Shown here piece by piece: positions 55,745 through 64,000 of a DNA stretch of 64,000 nt. The first letter of the stretch is position 1. Every line of letters begins with the position of its first letter. The stretch is taken from positions 38,422,059 through 38,486,058 of the forward strand of contig NC_064755.1 of NCBI RefSeq assembly GCF_011397635.1, written 5' to 3'. The translations under genes and the position numbers were made by a program. Source of the stretch: Epinephelus fuscoguttatus. Its lineage: Eukaryota; Chordata; Actinopteri; Perciformes; Serranidae. Below the pieces are notes generated by a model, which ran no database searches, was not told the DNA's origin, and worked only from the letters and a program-made list of their open reading frames with translations.

Positions 55745-58700
55745 CTCAGGCCCAGTTCAGTGTTGTTGGGCATGGCGTATCTTAATCTCTCCAGAACAAG
55801 TGCATGCTGGGACTGCGGCAGACAGCTCAGGTAGAGCATCACCACCTGAAGAGCCAATCAGCACAGAGCATTTACATCTTTAACAGGTCAACTGTCTCAT
55901 GGTTCAGACAGACAAACAGACAGACAGACAGATAAGACAGGTGTCTCACCTTGTTGTGGAAGCTGTAGCAGCTCCAGAACTCTGCCGGGTTGAAGGGAAC
56001 CTCCAGTCGAGATGGGACGGTGCTGAGACAGCGGTAGACCAGATCTGAGAACTGTTTGGACTGACTGTTGGACGGACCTCGGACCTGCTGACTGCTGAAC
56101 ACCAGGTAACTGAGGACAGAGACACAGCGAGACATCACAGGTGATTCAACACCAGGTGACTGAGGACTGACACGCAGCGAGACGTCACAGGGGTGATTTA
56201 CTTTGATGATAACAGAGGAGACAAAGCAGGTTCAAAGCTAGAAAATGTTTAAGTGACAGAAACTGGACCCTTAGTTGTAACAGCAGGTCAAAACATGAAA
56301 CCATCAACAGGTGACACTCACTCCATCCAGAGTTTGTGAAGCTCCTCCAGTTTCATGGCTGAGCCCAGCGCTCTCTCGAAGGCGTCCACCGTGTCATCCA
56401 CAGAGCCGTGCAGCCACTGCCAGCAACTGAAGCAACAAACAAAAACAATTCAACAAATCATAATAACATTATTTAGCATGTCATTTACAGACTGCAACTA
56501 ATACAGAAGATTCTGTTGTGTAGATTTACATTAAAAAACAAAAAAGGTTTCCAGTCAGATTTAAAGCAGCTGTGAAAAGTCTGGAACAAAATCCTCCCTC
56601 ACATGTCTGCTGTATACCTCCTGATCAATCAAGATGATTCAATAATAAGAAGATGAAGACCCACCAGTGGATGAGGTGGAGGTATGGCATCTGTTCACTG
56701 AGCTGCTCCTGAAGCTCCCTGATGACGGGACCTCTCAGCAGCCCCTCAGTGGGGAAACCAAGGATATATCTGATTGGAGGAAAACAACAGGCTGTAACTC
56801 CTCTACAGTCCTCGTTGTGTTCAACATTCATATCTATTAAATATAAACATCATCACAGTTCACACACCTCAGAACATCCACGGGTTTCCTCTGACTCTGC
56901 TGGTCCTCACACAGTGACAGGATGAACACTCGAAACAGAGGAGCGATGGCACTTGACTTCTCCTGTCACACATTTACACAACACTCTTCTCAGTCATGCT
57001 GTCTGTAAAGATCTCCATGGCAACAGCAACATGTGACAGTGAACAGCTGAGCTCACCTGAGCCATGAGGAACTTGCAGGAGTGGTAGAAGACCTCCGCGT
57101 TGTTGGGACACTCTGCCAGAGCCTGCAGCCACATGTTGACCGCCTGATTTTCATCTCCCCTCCTGATGTGGAGCTCAGCCAGAGCGTCTCTCACAGCGCA
57201 CGACTCGGGACAAGACTCCAGCAGAGACTTGCACAGAGCCACGCCCTCGTCCAACCTCAAGGGACACAACATAAACATAAACATGGCACCAATTTTGTCC
57301 AATCGCTGCCAACTTACTGCAAATTTGATTATTTAAAATGTGTAAACTCTTATTTCATCGTAGAGCTGTGTGCAGCACATTGATTCATTCAGTCCCCCTC
57401 TCTCTTACACCTTGTGCAGATGTAAGAAAGTGATGAGCTTACCTGTCCAGCAGCTTGTTGAGGAAGATGAGGTTGGTGTGGAGAGGAAGGCAGGCCAGCG
57501 TCCTCTCACTCTGAGACAGAGACTCATCGCTGCACTGATGGATGGCGTCTGACAGGGAACCGTCACACATTTATCATTATTAATATCATACCAATAAAAC
57601 AGCTCAATGTTGTCATTAACAGATTACACTACACACACCACAGTTCTGTTTGTGATTTACGACATCACAGTTGTACCTTGGAAGAGAGCGATGAGGATGT
57701 GGAGCGGCGTGCTGATGTCCTGTGGCGTCCTCCAGGGCAGCAGGAAGGACTCTCTGCTGACCAGTCTGGAGGGGCCGGACTCTGCCGGGTCGAAGAGGCT
57801 CGACGGCAGCCGGTCGAACTCTGTCAGGTGGATGTAGGAGAGCCAGAGCAGTGCCCGGTCGCTGGCCGTCAGGTGCTCAGCGATGCTCCTTTCGTGGGCC
57901 GACTTCAACGCATTCTGCACACAAACACAAACCGTCTTTAGCTTTTAATTTTAGTGGTCATTTAACTGCTCTGTGCTTTGACTTGTGGTAGTGCACCCCT
58001 GAATGAAAGACCTCCACAGCTAAAGAGAAATTTTCATCTCACACATACGGAGTTAAAGCGCCACATTCAGAGTTCATATAAATTGTTGAAGGTTTCTTCC
58101 TCTCAATAACTGTGTACAGACTCACAGCTGATGCAGAGCTACAGCCTATCAGTGCAGCGTTTTTGTGTGTCTAGTCTGGGGTGATGCATCACCTGGAGAA
58201 TAGCTAGGGCGCTCTCCATGCGGCCTGTAAACAGGTTGAGGTTGACTCTGTAAAGCAGAGCCTCCATCAGCTGGAAGGACAGCTTGTCTGTGACACCAGA
58301 AGACGCTTCAGAGAGGAGGAACTGCAGCAGACGATCACATACGTAGTCCTTCCCCTCGAACGAGCTCTCCAGGTTTAAATACTGTCGGAGGAAAACATCA
58401 ACACATAAATACCTGCAAACTGCAGCTTTGTTTCACTTTCAGATCAGATTCTTTGGCAAACAGTAAACCATGAGCATAAGGCCTGTAAAACTTTAAGTAA
58501 TGAGTCTTAGTTGTGCAAATACGGATTTACATACATGAAACTGTCAGCTATATAATGTCTGCAGCTGCTAATAAAAAACTCGCTTGTGAAATATTCACAG
58601 TCAACACGCTATCGAGCTGTGATCCTGGGGACTTACTTTCCACCACACTTGGTAGTGGGGCGCGTGCTCCACAGCCATCTCACACATCTCCTGCACCTCC

Positions 58701-61700
58701 TCCCTGCTGCCCCGCCTGGAGAACAGCGACAGATAGTGGCTCCACACCTCCGGGTCATCACAGTTAGTCTCCAGAGAGCGAGACAACGTGTTCAGGGCGG
58801 CTTCTAAACACTCTGCTGCAGACCTGCACAAGAACATCACACTGTCAACTACAGGAGTGTTCCTGATGTATTAGAATCCAAACATACAAATTTAAAATAC
58901 ACATTTGTTTAGGCAAACAGCAGGAAAGCTGTAGCATCGCACACAAATACCGTCATATTCTGTACACTCAGATGAAATATCGGAAAGGTACCACCACAAC
59001 TTAACGCCACATACGTTCAGATTCACCAAAGTCACACAGTAACACAAACTGGCTGACCTAGGTAGCGCCTGTGTTCTGACAGGTAAAATTCAAAAGCTCT
59101 TAACTGTCCTCTTCAGTTGTTATTATTATCAGCACTCCAACCTACGTCACTGCTTTTTACGAACAGCTGAGTGGGTGTTTCCATTTGAAAAACCCCGAAA
59201 GAGGCAGATGAGTCAACCTTTGAAGCAGTTAAGATGAGGTGATGAAGCAGCAGCTGGTGTGTGACCTACGTTTCATTCTGACTGAGGTATTTGAAGGCTA
59301 ATTTGATCCACAGCTGAGTGTCACAGGGACTCTCCAGGACACTGCTCTCCAGGTTTGAAATGTCGTCCGTCTCACTGACAAAATAACGTTTGTCCTCTGA
59401 TGTGACGCAAACGTCCAGAGCAGACATGTTGGTCCTGGAGACGCCATCTGGACACAAAGACAGACAGGCAGCTGATGTTAATACGGTATAACATATATAA
59501 TTTCAAGTTATAGTGACAGCCTGCGTTTGAAGTGTGTCTATGAAATACAAATTTAAAGCACCAACTTTAATCTGGAGACCAACAAACACGACGTGACTGG
59601 AGGACACGTTTGTTTTTCCTCCGTCCGGCTTCACTTACAACAGTCTGTGACTCTGAGCGTCTCATCAACGGGATCACTTTCATGACTTTATAATCACGTT
59701 CATTAAAGCTCTCGTTCTCTGAGGAAACAACCTGAAAGCTGTTCCTCTTCCTCACCAAGTCTCCCTGGCGGCGTCATCTCTCCTCCTGCAGACTCATCCT
59801 CGCTGTCATCCTCTGGCCTGAAACTGCTCTGCGCAGACGGCTTCGGCCTCCACGTCCTCGTGTCTTTACAGGTGGTGAATGGAGGGACTGAAGGAGGACA
59901 CAGAGGTCAGAGGACAGGACACACTTTCTCTGATGATAATGACGATGAGAGTTCAAAGTTCACTCACCATGTCGTTTGCTTTCGTTGACCTTGCTGACGA
60001 GGAGGACGGCCTTCTGGTCGACCCCCATACGGTCTTTGTTTGTGCCAAACAGCTTCTTCATGTACTTTTCTACAGAAGCACAGAGAACAAATGAATCAAG
60101 TGTCCACGACTGTCTGAGACACACTAACGTATTACTGTGAGGCCGACCTGTGGCGACACTGATGTCCTCGTCTGAGCTGGTCTCAGAACAGCCGATCAGC
60201 GACAGATTGTATGACAGGATGTCCTGGAAAAGTTGGTTTCCAGTCAAAGTGCAGTTCCTCATGTGCTGCCTGCAGTGCACAAAGACAAATACACATATAT
60301 ATGTATATCATAAAACCATAAAGGACACAGTAATATCAATAATAATGATATGTTCTCACCATCTGCAGTCGTCGTCGTTGCAGGTTCCTGTGAGATCAAA
60401 GCGACAGAAACACTTTTTTGGTTCGATGGTGTTGCTATATGTGACGGAGCTCAGAGACAACTTCTCCTTGGTCCTGTAATACGGACTGAACCTGAGACAC
60501 ACACAGGAAAGACATTATACAAAACAGGTAAAACAAAGGCACAAAACATGTGGATTTAGGGTGGCTGTAACTGAAACTATAAACTCTGCACAAACATACA
60601 AACTTTGCACAGAATAAGCCTTAGTTTTAATTCCCCCGTCATCCCAGTCACACATCCCCATGACTATTAAGTTTACATTGTGAACTTCAAATGTGTCACA
60701 CTAATCTTCTACTTCTAGTAGTCTGTAAAAATATGAAGACATATACATAGGCTGCCCTTACAGATTTGTGTGTATCATAGCAGGCTGGACTGTGACTTCC
60801 TCTCTACTTCAGTATCTTTTTATTGCAGCTGTTTGTTTTCTTTTATCAATTTTATTGTTTCTATTAATACGGAGGCCCAGAAGGTCACACTGGGATGTTC
60901 TGGTTTCAGGCTGAGCTGTGTTATGATACAGTATTATCTATCATCAGCGCAGTGTCAGTGGGTGACTGCTTAAGTGACAACTCTGAGTTGCCCTATATAA
61001 TGTAATGTAATACAATATAAAACTATGCAATACAATATAATATAATAAAATATAACATCACACGATATGATGTAAATGTACCTGTATGACCTGAAGACCA
61101 ACAGAGGGCTGTGATATGACCCAAAGGGAACAGGCTTCAGCTCAGAGCTCCCTGCTTGGTTCGTTGCTGTGTCGACCTCCATGGCGACCACCTGCACAGA
61201 GACGGAGAGATCATGTAAACACAGTGAGACACATCTACATGAAAACTTCAGATTATTTTAACACTTTGTTTCAAATATAGAAACTAAAATATGATGTGAC
61301 AATAAAAACAATGAAACTGCATCTATAAAAACACCATCATGACGTCTGTTTGGACTCAAGTCTGACCTCACGACCTTCTGCAGAAGCCACCAGACCACGT
61401 TTAAGACTTTTTTCAAACTTAACTGAACTCTGTGCTTTTCAGGACTTTCCCACACCTGTAGACATCCTCACAGATCAAATAAACTGTTTTAGGAAAAGCT
61501 GTTTAAAGTTGTGCTAGTCACCTTTTTATTGGCGGGGTTGTGGACATGTCCACCCACTCTCTGCAGCTCCCTCTGCAACAGCTCTCCCAGTCGGGGCTGC
61601 TGCTGGTACCTCAGCTTCAGAGCCTCCATGTCCTGCCCTGCAAACACCTCTGCAGGCAGCGTGCAGCTGGCTGACGTCTTGGCGGAGGTCTGGGCAGAGG

Positions 61701-62166
61701 TTTTGGCAGGTTTGGAGCTGGTTTCTTTCGCTGGAGGGGAGCTCAGCTGCTCCAGGTGGGGTTTGGTGAAGGAGCAGCTGGACTGACGGAGGGAGTTTCG
61801 GCGGGTTCCTCTTGCAGCAGGTGTCGATTCTGACTCATGATCGTCGGCCTCTGTGACGTCTTCGCTGTCCAGGGTGAGTTTGTCCTGGGTGAGGTCGTGC
61901 AGGGAGGGCTGGGGCAGAGAGAAGGGGGTGGAGGGAGGTGGGATCTGGGTCTGACGCTCAGGAGGGGTGGAGGCTCGTAGCTGTGGCTCCACAGGCAACT
62001 CTAATGTCAATCCTTTGTTGTGCAGAGCCTGAGCCTCCTTCAGCTTCTGGATCTTCAGGGCGTACTCTGACTCCAGCTGCTGCAACCGCTGCTTCTGAGC
62101 GATCAGCTCCGCAAAGTGGCGTTCCGATCCACGAGGAGCTCCATCCAGACGCTGCAGCTTATTGGG
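53647..62166 (-). CDS. zfc3h1: zfc3h1, C-terminal half, 21 exons, 5' part outside window
   Basis: ZFC3H1 is a nuclear protein that links the MTR4 helicase and PABPN1 in the PAXT connection, which sends polyadenylated nuclear RNAs to the exosome. The exons join in frame into 3,249 nt (1,082 residues and a stop). In order they encode a coiled-coil helix (QKQRLQQLESEYALKIQKL), a Pro/Ser-rich linker, the conserved GSYHSPLLVFRSYRFSPYY block, a CCCH-type finger, an acidic linker, and a long helical half-a-TPR region ending in the true C terminus (LLFEAAEG...VGVSLSEPL). By eye, block-by-block agreement with human ZFC3H1 is clear, including ALCKSLLESCP, AEVFYH and WMDYLVF. The upstream half is to the right of 62166 or beyond the window. 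The gene is convergent with the lgr5-like gene, as in mammals. Confidence 0.95.
53785..54570. repeat. purine-rich minisatellite filling a zfc3h1 intron
   Basis: Units of the type GGGGACAGACAGAGAGAGG, with pure (GACA)n (53864-53912) and (GA)n (53913-53949), fill most of the last intron. The minus strand is pyrimidine-rich and open in all three frames for 286-311 codons (Ser/Leu/Cys/Pro). None of these is a gene. Confidence 0.92.
54938..54960. repeat. (TG)n microsatellite
   Basis: Short TG run beside the donor of zfc3h1 visible exon 20. Confidence 0.9.
54976..55038 (-). CDS. zfc3h1: zfc3h1 visible exon 20
   Basis: A 63-nt exon, phase 0 to 0: VRLLYQQALQTLPLCAALWK, then H. It matches human VHRLYQRALQKLPLCASLWK. 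Confidence 0.94.
55289..55328 (-). CDS. zfc3h1: zfc3h1 visible exon 19 (40 nt)
   Basis: A micro-exon-sized 40-nt exon, AISVERELKEPSE, phase 2 to 0. It fits the human AIAAEIVLKGQRE block exactly in length. Confidence 0.88.
55460..55561 (-). CDS. zfc3h1: zfc3h1 visible exon 18
   Basis: A 102-nt exon: LLYQEWQDGNIEHLKFQVRM, then APKCLTYWN. It matches human LLQHEWEESNVQILKLQAKM. Confidence 0.94.
55695..55742. repeat. (GT)n microsatellite overlapping a splice donor
   Basis: A 48-base run abuts zfc3h1 visible exon 17. On the minus strand it reads GTACACACAC, so the donor dinucleotide sits next to the repeat. Confidence 0.92.
55745..55845 (-). CDS. zfc3h1: zfc3h1 visible exon 17
   Basis: A 101-nt exon: VVMLYLSCLPQSQHALVLER, then MPNNTELGLR. 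Its donor GTACAC is the first unit of a (GT)n microsatellite, so the 5' splice site is embedded in a repeat. Confidence 0.93.
55950..56109 (-). CDS. zfc3h1: zfc3h1 visible exon 16
   Basis: A 160-nt exon: YLVFSSQQVRGPSNSQSKQF, SDLVYRCLSTVPSRLEVPFN and EFWSCYSFHNK. It matches human YLVFANNR and YWSNYEFHNR. Confidence 0.95.
56322..56426 (-). CDS. zfc3h1: zfc3h1 visible exon 15
   Basis: A 105-nt exon: WQWLHGSVDDTVDAFERALG, then SAMKLEELHKLWM, like human IKETVEAYEAALGVAM. Confidence 0.93.
56665..56769 (-). CDS. zfc3h1: zfc3h1 visible exon 14
   Basis: A 105-nt exon: YILGFPTEGLLRGPVIRELQ, then EQMPYLHLIH. Phase 2 to 2. Confidence 0.9.
56868..56962 (-). CDS. zfc3h1: zfc3h1 visible exon 13
   Basis: A 95-nt exon: EKSSAIAPLFRVFILSLCED, then RKPVDVLR, continuing into YILGFPTEG of the next exon. 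Confidence 0.9.
57057..57255 (-). CDS. zfc3h1: zfc3h1 visible exon 12: TPR-like repeats
   Basis: A 199-nt exon: ALCKSLLESCPESCAVRDAL and CPNNAEVFYHSCKFLMAQ. ALCKSLLESCP is identical to a stretch in the human protein. Confidence 0.95.
57443..57548 (-). CDS. zfc3h1: zfc3h1 visible exon 11
   Basis: A 106-nt exon: DAIHQCSDESLSQSERTLAC, then LPLHTNLIFLNKLLD. Phase 1 to 2. Confidence 0.92.
57677..57914 (-). CDS. zfc3h1: zfc3h1 visible exon 10: HAT repeats
   Basis: A 238-nt exon: NALKSAHERSIAEHLTASDR, LLWLSYIHLTEFDRLPSSLF and RESFLLPWRTPQD. Confidence 0.94.
58193..58381 (-). CDS. zfc3h1: zfc3h1 visible exon 9: HAT repeats
   Basis: A 189-nt exon, phase 0 to 0: YLNLESSFEGKDYVCDRLLQ, LSFQLMEALLYRVNLNLFTG and RMESALAILQ. 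It follows the human FLHLESTFEEKDYVCERML block. Confidence 0.94.
58637..58823 (-). CDS. zfc3h1: zfc3h1 visible exon 8: HAT repeats
   Basis: A 187-nt exon: AALNTLSRSLETNCDDPEVW, SHYLSLFSRRGSREEVQEMC and YQVWWK. Confidence 0.94.
59270..59447 (-). CDS. zfc3h1: zfc3h1 visible exon 7: start of HAT region
   Basis: A 178-nt exon: VTSEDKRYFVSETDDISNLE, then LWIKLAFKYLSQNET, the first helical repeat, closely like the human EDKRYFSSETDDIANLE block. Confidence 0.94.
59756..59887 (-). CDS. zfc3h1: zfc3h1 visible exon 6: acidic linker
   Basis: A 132-nt exon: PPFTTCKDTRTWRPKPSAQS, then PEDDSEDESAGGEMTPPGRL. Likely disordered. Confidence 0.88.
59968..60069 (-). CDS. zfc3h1: zfc3h1 visible exon 5
   Basis: A 102-nt exon: KYMKKLFGTNKDRMGVDQKA, then VLLVSKVNESKRHG. 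Phase 1 to 1, basic helix. Confidence 0.9.
60148..60269 (-). CDS. zfc3h1: zfc3h1 visible exon 4: CCCH finger, second half
   Basis: A 122-nt exon beginning QHMRNCTLTGNQLFQDILSY. His in QHM completes the C-x-C...C...H finger. It ends DEDISVATG at GTCGGC, a less usual donor. Confidence 0.93.
60360..60491 (-). CDS. zfc3h1: zfc3h1 visible exon 3: CCCH finger, first half
   Basis: A 132-nt exon: FSPYYRTKEKLSLSSVTYSN, then CFCRFDLTGTCNDDDCRW. It carries the cysteines of the finger; the histidine is in the next exon (RW|QH). Confidence 0.95.
61082..61191 (-). CDS. zfc3h1: zfc3h1 visible exon 2
   Basis: A 110-nt exon: VVAMEVDTATN, then ELKPVPFGSYHSPLLVFRSY, the most conserved block ahead of the zinc finger. 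Phase 0 to 2. Confidence 0.94.
61522..62166 (-). CDS. zfc3h1: zfc3h1 visible exon 1: coiled coil and linker
   Basis: A 645-nt exon, phase 0 at both ends. It starts PNKLQRLDGAPRGSERHFAE, continues as a heptad-rich helix, then a low-complexity Pro/Ser/Thr linker (PPPSTPFSLPQPS), and closes with MEALKLRYQQQPRLGELLQ and HVHNPANKK. The acceptor before it means that it is not the first exon. Confidence 0.93.
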
Positions 62167-63270
62167 CTGAGAGGGGAGAAAGAGACATTAGTGTCCACAC
62201 GCCTTTCTGAATTTAGAGCTGACAAAGACACCTGGTGTGACTAATTCAAACACGGTTTTCTGTTCATGTAAACAGAACAACAATTGTACAACAATAACTC
62301 TGCCGGACTACAAACTGCAGCATCATTTCATATACTGTCTGTAATCACTCAGATCAAATTGTTTTTTAAATGCAGTTTCACTGCTCAGAAAGTTCATGTG
62401 ATCATACATGAAGGTTACCCTGAAGACTTTTTGTTAACACATAATTTCAGTGTTCGTACAGGCACATTTTTGTCTTTGTTCAGTAAATATTGAAATGATC
62501 TTAATACATCTTTGACTTCATGTGTGGGAGCTATAGATTTGAATCCACACATCAGCTACCTGCTCAGGTAAACTTGAGATTTTTATGAAGTCATGTTAGT
62601 AGGCTGTTAAACGAGTTAAGCTAACGTAAGCTGACTGTGCATTCACTCCATCAACTGCTCAATGAGGCTAAAGCTAACAGTCGATTATAGAAATAAGTGT
62701 TTAAACTAACGAGTCAAGAACACCTAAAGCGCCATTTACCCTTGTCACTGACCAAACACCACAGCAAGGTAATAACAGACAGGTATAATAACAGACAGGT
62801 ACACAGCAACTAACGCTAACGTGTTATCAACGCAGAGAACTAACGTTAGCTAACTGCGCGTTTACTCCATCAGCTGCTCAGTGAGGCTAAAGCTAACTGT
62901 CGAATATAGAAATAATACGTGTTTAAATAAACGAGTTATGAAGACCTAAACCGCTATTTACCTTTGTTGCTGATCAACACCTCAGCAAGGTAATAACAGA
63001 CAGGTGACGTTATAATAACAGACGGGTACACAGCAGCTAACGCTACTCGTTAGCAGAGAACCAATGTTATCAAACTATACGTTAGCACAGAGCTAACGTT
63101 ACCGGGTTATATCTAACAGTGGCTCGCTGTAACTTATTACCGTTTAAATGTGCCGTTAACACGTCAATTACGGTCACGATAATCTCCTCTCGGGATCAGC
63201 CGGTGGAACAACAGGCTGTCCGGTAACGGTAACGTTAGTAAATGTTCCGTTATTATTCCGTTATTATTAG
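62167..63270. other. zfc3h1 intron or 5' region, nothing coding
   Basis: No frame over 60 codons on the minus strand. Two near-repeats (TGAGGCTAAAGCTAAC and AATAACAGACAGGT, near 62660-62795 and 62880-63025) show a local duplication of about 220 bases. From 62800 to 63250 TAACGTTAGC-type motifs are frequent. Confidence 0.5.
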
Positions 63271-64000
63271 GGGTGAGAGCCAGATACGAACAGGTTTAGC
63301 GCCAGATGCTAACAGGTTGAGAGCCAGTGGCTAACAGGTTGAGAGTCAGTGGCTAACAGGTTGAGAGCCAGAGGCTAACAGGTGTGAGAGCCAGATGCTA
63401 ACAGGTTGAGAGCCAGATGCTAACAGGTTGAGAGCCAGAGGCTAACAGGTGTGAGAGCCAGATGCTAACAGGTTGAGAGCCAGATGCTAACAGGTGTGAG
63501 AGCCAGTGGCTAACAGGGTGAGAGCCAGAGGCTAACAGGGTGAGAGCCAGAGGCTAACAGGGTGAGAGCCAGATACTAACAGGGTGAGAGCCAGATACTA
63601 ACAGGGTGAGAGCCAGAGGCTAACAGGGTGAGAGCCAGATACTAACAGGGTGAGAGCCAGATACTAACAGGGTGAGAGCCAGAGGCTAACAGGGTGAGAG
63701 CCAGATACTAACAGGGTCAGAGCCAGAGGCTAACAGGTTGAGAGCCAGAGGCTAACAGGGTGAGAGCCAGAGGCTAACAGGGTGAGAGCCAGAGGCTAAC
63801 AGGTTGAGAGCCAGATACTAACAGGGTGAGAGCCAGATACTAACAGGTTGAGAGCCAGATACTAACAGGCTGAGAGCCAGATGCTAACAGGGTGAGAGCC
63901 AGATACTAACAGGTTGAGAGCCAGATACTAACAGGCTGAGAGCCAGATGCTAACAGGTTGAGAGCCAGATACTAACAGGGTGAGAGCCAGATGCTAACAG
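63271..64000. repeat. 22-bp minisatellite, about 33 units, reaching window end
   Basis: The unit GGTGAGAGCCAGATGCTAACA varies at a few positions (GATACT, GAGGCT, GTGGCT; GGTT or GGGT). The array continues past base 64000, so its full length is unknown. Confidence 0.95.

Noticed and set aside
62800..63250. Promoter or first exon of zfc3h1
   Set aside because: No start codon with a coding frame and no clear core promoter. The first visible exon has a proper acceptor, and the human N-terminal half is unaccounted for, so the true start is probably outside the window.

Overview
The window looks like nuclear DNA of a spiny-rayed (percomorph-type) teleost. The evidence is short exons with GT-AG splice sites, AT-rich introns full of CA/TG microsatellites, fish-type SINE, LINE and hAT debris, and three vertebrate genes in an order that matches the mammalian PTPRB - LGR5 - ZFC3H1 neighbourhood. 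Species cannot be read from the sequence.

Layout. (1) Positions 1-26784, minus strand: most of the ectodomain of ptprb (VE-PTP). Twenty coding exons join in frame over about 2,345 codons: signal peptide, a ricin-B/CysR-like domain, one 2.1-kb Ser/Thr-rich mucin exon, sixteen fibronectin III domains with one exon each, and the start of the juxtamembrane segment. The transmembrane and phosphatase exons lie left of base 1. (2) Positions 26785-33175: a head-to-head intergenic region with a decayed LINE and simple repeats. (3) Positions 33176-50964, plus strand: an lgr5-like gene. Fifteen exons join in frame into 493 codons. They give a signal peptide, a cysteine-rich LRR cap, about 15 LRRs, a short cysteine-bearing hinge and a single hydrophobic helix resembling LGR transmembrane segment 1, then a stop. 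Segments 2-7 are absent, and so are the two exons for the LRRs that should sit between exons 12 and 13. That intron is packed with a LINE fragment and an inverted copy of a repeat also found in intron 9. (4) Positions 50965-53646: a convergent intergenic region with a poly(A) signal and an internally deleted LINE. (5) Positions 53647-62166, minus strand: the C-terminal half of zfc3h1 (CCCH finger and half-a-TPR region). Twenty-one exons join in frame over 1,082 residues to the true C terminus; the N-terminal half lies right of the window. A minisatellite of 22-bp units fills the right edge.

The three genes do not form one pathway: ptprb is an endothelial phosphatase, LGR5 an R-spondin receptor that boosts Wnt signalling, and ZFC3H1 an adaptor for nuclear RNA decay. 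The most interesting object is the lgr5-like gene. It keeps an open frame and the residues that bind R-spondin in human LGR5, yet appears to encode a one-pass or shed ectodomain rather than a GPCR. The second is the N-terminal ricin-like plus mucin extension of ptprb. All exon borders were set by eye from splice signals, phase continuity and remembered family sequences; no search or alignment was run.
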